64,000 bases of DNA. It comes from Lepidurus packardi. Its lineage: Eukaryota > Arthropoda > Branchiopoda > Notostraca > Triopsidae. The position numbers and the translations under genes are program-made. Below the pieces are notes generated by a model. It saw only the letters and a list, made by a program, of their open reading frames with translations, had not been told where the DNA came from and searched no databases. The stretch is taken from positions 697,001-761,000 of the forward strand of contig JAKZAN010000039.1 of assembly GCA_023053545.1 (NCBI GenBank), read 5' to 3'. Positions 60,728 through 64,000 of this stretch are shown here, piece after piece; the stretch's first letter is position 1, and each line of letters starts with the position of its first letter.

Positions 60728-60972
60728 TGGTCAGCCCAAATATCGTGAGCTGGCTGGGAAACGTTACGATATCACTCTGATAATTTTAATAACAAAAACG
60801 ACTATATTTCGTCAATCGTGTGTACAGAAACAAAGAAATTTTTGGGGGTTACGATGGTCGACTAACCGTTGTCGAGAACGGAACGAGAGTAACTTGCCTT
60901 AGCGAGAACATGTAATAGTAACAATGAATTTTTGCAATATTGAAATCTACCTTCCGTATCTAGTACGGAACA
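60728..60972 (-). repeat. Probable 5' LTR (about 245 bp)
   Basis: On the minus strand it starts TGTTCCG directly at the satellite edge and ends ...GACCA two bases before the primer-binding site, giving the TG...CA ends typical of LTRs. AT-rich stretches TATTAAAA (60,784-60,791) and AAATATAG (around 60,805) are candidate core-promoter or polyadenylation elements. ATTAAA is present, AATAAA is not. With no second LTR in the window the boundaries rest on the terminal bases and the primer site only. Confidence 0.6.
60952..60970. repeat. 7-bp inverted repeat at the LTR terminus
   Basis: ttccgta, five bases, then tacggaa, within the first 21 bases of the LTR. The arms resemble the ttacgg/ccgtaa core of the satellite monomer. 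Confidence 0.7.
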
Positions 60973-63900
60973 AGGAAATAATTCAGTCCGTAAGGAATTA
61001 ATACAGTCCGTAAGGAATTAATTCAGTCCGTAAGGAATTAATTCTGTCCGTAAGGAATTAATTCAGTCCGTAAGGAATTAATTCAGTCCGTAAGGAATAA
61101 GTTCAGTCCGTAAGGAATTAATTCAGTCCGTAAGGAATTAATTCAGTCCGTAAGGAATTGATTCAATCCGTAAGGAATTAATTCAGTCCGTAAGGAATTA
61201 TTTCAGTCCGTAATTAATTCATTCATTCCTTACGGAATTAATTAAGTCCATAAAATTCATAAGGAATTAATTAAGTCCGTAAGGAATTGATTCAATCCGT
61301 AAGGAATTAATTCAGTCCGTAAGGAATTATTTCAGTCCGTAATTAATTCATTCATTCCTTACGGAATTAATTAAGTCCATAAAATTCATAAGGAATTAAT
61401 TAAGTCCGTAAGGAATTAATTAAGTCCGTAAGGAATTAGTTAAGTCCGTAAGGAATAAGTTCAGTACGTACGGACTTATTTCAGTCCGTAATTAATTCAT
61501 TCATTCCTTACGGATTTATTTAAGTCCGTAAGGAATTAATTCAGTCCGTAAGGAATTAATTCACTCCGTAAGGAATTAATTCAGTCCGTAAGGAATTATT
61601 TCAGTCCGTAATTAATTCATTCATTCCTTACGGAATTAATTAAGTCCATAAAATTCATAAGGAATTAATTAAGTCCGTAAGGAATTGATTCAATCCGTAA
61701 GGAATTAATTCAGTCCGTAAGGAATTATTTCAGTCCGTAATTAATTCATTCATTCCTTACGGAATTAATTAAGTCCATAATGAATTATTTCAGTCCGTAA
61801 TTAATTCATTCATTCCTTACGGAATTAATTAAGTCCATAATGAATTAATTCAGTCCGTAAGGAATTAATTCAGTCCGTAAGGAATTAATTAAATCCGTAA
61901 GGAATTAATTCAGACCGTAAGGAATTAATTCAGTCCGTACGGACTTATTTCAGTCCGTAATTAATTCATTCATTCCTTACGGATTTATTTAAGTCCGTAA
62001 GGAATTAATTCAGTCCGTAAGGAATTAATTCACTCCGTAAGGAATTAATTCAGTAAGAAAGGAATTCAATCAATCCTAAAGAATTAATTCAGTCCGTAAG
62101 GAAATAATTCAGTCCGTAAGGAATTAATTCGGTCCGTAAGGATTTAATTCAGTCCGTAAGGTATTAATTCAGCCCGTAAGGAATAAGTTCAGTACTTAAG
62201 GAATTAATTAAGTCCGTAATGGATTAATTAAGTCCGTAATGAATTAATTCAGTCCGTATGAAATTAATTCAGTCCGTAAGGAATTAATTCAGTAGAACGG
62301 AATTCAATCAATCCTAAAGAATTAATTCAGTCAGTAAAGAAATAATTCAGTCCGAAAGGAATTAATTCAGTCCGAAAGGAATTAATTCAGTCCGTAAGGA
62401 ATTAATTCAGTCCGTAAGGAATTAATTCAGTCCGTAAGGAATTATTTCAGTCCGTAATTAATTCATTCATTCCTTACGGAATTAATTAAGTCCATAATGA
62501 ATTATTTCAGTCCGTAATTAATTCATTCATTCCTTACGGAATTAATTAAGTCCATAATGAATGAATTCAGTCCGTAAGGAATTAATTCAGTCCGTAAGGA
62601 ATTAATTAAATCCGTAAGGAATTAATTCAGTCCGTAAGGAATTAATTCAGTCCGTAAGGAATTATTTCAGTCCGTAATTAATTCATTCATTCCTTACGGA
62701 ATTAATTAAGTCCATAATGAATTATTTCAGTCCGTAATTAATTCATTCATTCCTTACGGAATTAATTAAGTCCATAATGAATGAATTCAGTCCGTAAGGA
62801 ATTAATTCAGTCCGTAAGGAATTAATTAAATCCGTAAGGAATTAATTCAGACCGTAAGGAATTAATTCAGTCCGTACGGACTTATTTCAGTCCGTAATTA
62901 ATTCATTCATTCCTTACGGATTTATTTAAGTCCGTAAGGAATTAATTCAGTCCGTAAGGAATTAATTCACTCCGTAAGGAATTAATTCAGTAAGAAAGGA
63001 ATTCAATCAATCCTAAAGAATTAATTCAGTCCGTAAGGAAATAATTCTGTCCGTAAGGAATTAATTCAGTCCGTAATGTAATAATTCAGTCCGTAAGGAA
63101 TTAATTCAGTCCGTAAGGAATTAATTCAGTCCGTAATGTAATAATTCAGTCCGTAAGGAATTTATTCAGTCCGTAATGGATTAATTAAGTCCGTAAGGAA
63201 TTAATTAAGTCCGTAAAGGAATTAATTCAGTCCGTAAGGAATTAATTCAGTCCGTAAGGAATTAATTCAGTCCGTAAGGAATTAATTCAGTCCGTAATGA
63301 ATTAATTCAGTCCGTAAGGAATTAATTCAGTCCCTAAGTAATTAATTCAGTAAGTAAGGAATTAATTCAGTCCGTAAGGAATTAATTCAGTGAGTAACTA
63401 ATTAATTCAGTAAGTAAGGAATTCAATCAATCATAAAGAATTAATTCAGTCCGTAAGGAATAAATTCAGTCCGCAAGGAATTAATTCAGTCCGTAAGGAA
63501 TTAATTCAGTCCGTAAGGAATTAATTCAATCCGTAATGAATTATTTAAGTCCGTAAGGATTTAATTCAGTCCCTAAGTAGTTATTTCAGTGCGTAAGGAA
63601 TTAATTCAGTCCGTAAGGAATTAATTCATTCCGTAACTAATTAATTCAGTAAGTAAGGAATTCAATCAATCATAAAGAATTAATTCAGTCCGTAAGGAAT
63701 TAATTCAGTCCGTAAGGAATTAATTCAGTCCGTAATGAATTAATTAAGTCCGTAAGGAATTAATTAAGTCCGTAATGAATTAATTCAGTCCATTAATTAA
63801 TTCATTCATTCCCTAAGGAAATAATTCAGTCCGTAAGGAATTAATTCAGTCCTTAAGGAACTAATTCAGTCCGTAAGGAATTAATTCAGTAAGTAAGGAA

Positions 63901-64000
63901 TTAATTCAGTCCGTAAGGAATTAATTCAGTCCGTAATGTATTAATTCAGTCCACTAATTAATTAATTCAGTACGTAAGGAATTAATTCAGTCCGTAAGGA
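60973..64000. repeat. Satellite array C, 20-bp monomer
   Basis: Satellite resumes next to the LTR with aggaaataattcagtccg and runs to the window end; no gene is seen. It is rich in inverted monomers (attcattcattccttacgg, about ten between 61.2 and 62.8 kb). It has two 12-bp palindromes, gtccgtacggac, at 61,933 and 62,870. A 220-bp (11-monomer) tandem duplication is marked by atgaattcag at 62,561 and 62,781. The last kilobase has variants such as gtaactaatt and gtccctaagta that also occur just before both islands. Confidence 0.96.

Larger units (their letters stand above)
58199..60972 (-). mobile_element. BEL/Pao retrotransposon remnant, island 2 (5' LTR to protease)
   Basis: The 5' part of an LTR retrotransposon on the minus strand. 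In reading order it has a probable 5' LTR (60,972-60,728), a primer-binding site matching tRNA-Gly (60,725-60,708), a 96-bp leader, and a Gag-protease frame starting at 60,611. Truncation occurs inside the protease at 58,199. Reverse transcriptase, RNase H, integrase and the 3' LTR are absent, so it cannot move by itself. The right-hand LTR edge against satellite (aggaaataatt) may be an original insertion boundary. The left edge is a breakpoint shared with island 1. It matches island 1 over 58,199-60,412 at about 99.2%. Confidence 0.9.

Noticed and set aside
60322..60780. Plus-strand frame of 152 codons across the Gag N-terminus, leader and LTR
   Set aside because: It is antisense to Gag and runs through the 33-bp repeat and primer site; its Ser-rich repeats mirror the Gag repeats.
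1..64000. Telomeric repeat or CENP-B box
   Set aside because: The monomer is unlike TTAGG or other telomeric motifs, and I see no match to the CENP-B box pattern.

Overview
The window is almost wholly eukaryotic satellite DNA. About 59 of the 64 kb is a tandem array of a 20-bp, AT-rich monomer (consensus gtccgtaaggaattaattca, 35% GC). Two higher-GC islands, at 22,512-24,725 and 58,199-60,972, are remnants of one LTR retrotransposon of the BEL/Pao superfamily. Both lie in antisense orientation. BEL/Pao elements are known only from animals, and the Gag, CCHC zinc-knuckle and retropepsin series plus a tRNA-Gly primer site fit an insect or other arthropod. The species cannot be named from the sequence. 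No cellular gene, rRNA, tRNA, CRISPR array or bacterial signal is visible. The setting looks like pericentromeric, centromeric or other constitutive heterochromatin (inference).

Layout. Array A (1-22,511) has a 1,310-bp tandem duplication near 2.2-4.9 kb and a three-copy higher-order repeat at 12.4-22.1 kb with a basic length of 3,166 bp. Island 1 (22,512-24,725) is a Gag-protease fragment truncated at both ends. Array B (24,732-58,198) carries blocks repeated at offsets of 3,222 and 1,129 bp around 27.7-34.0 kb and a head-to-tail duplication of about 6.7 kb at 38.6-52.0 kb. Island 2 (58,199-60,972) is the longer retroelement copy: a probable 5' LTR, a tRNA-Gly primer-binding site, a leader, a 751-codon Gag-protease frame, and then truncation inside the protease. 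Array C (60,973-64,000) is satellite rich in inverted monomers.

Relationships. Over the 2,214 bp they share, the two islands align without an indel at a constant offset of 35,687 bp. I count 17 substitutions, about 99.2% identity. They also share the same truncation point, the same in-frame stop in the protease, and about 230 bp of left-hand satellite flank. They are therefore copies made by duplication of array DNA, not two insertions. Most differences change an amino acid, and one removes a zinc-knuckle cysteine, so the reading frames are probably passengers without coding selection. No novel functional gene system is evident. The interest lies in array architecture: nested higher-order repeats whose length differences are often whole monomers, perfect 40-bp palindromes where orientation flips, and a retroelement carried inside the amplifying satellite.
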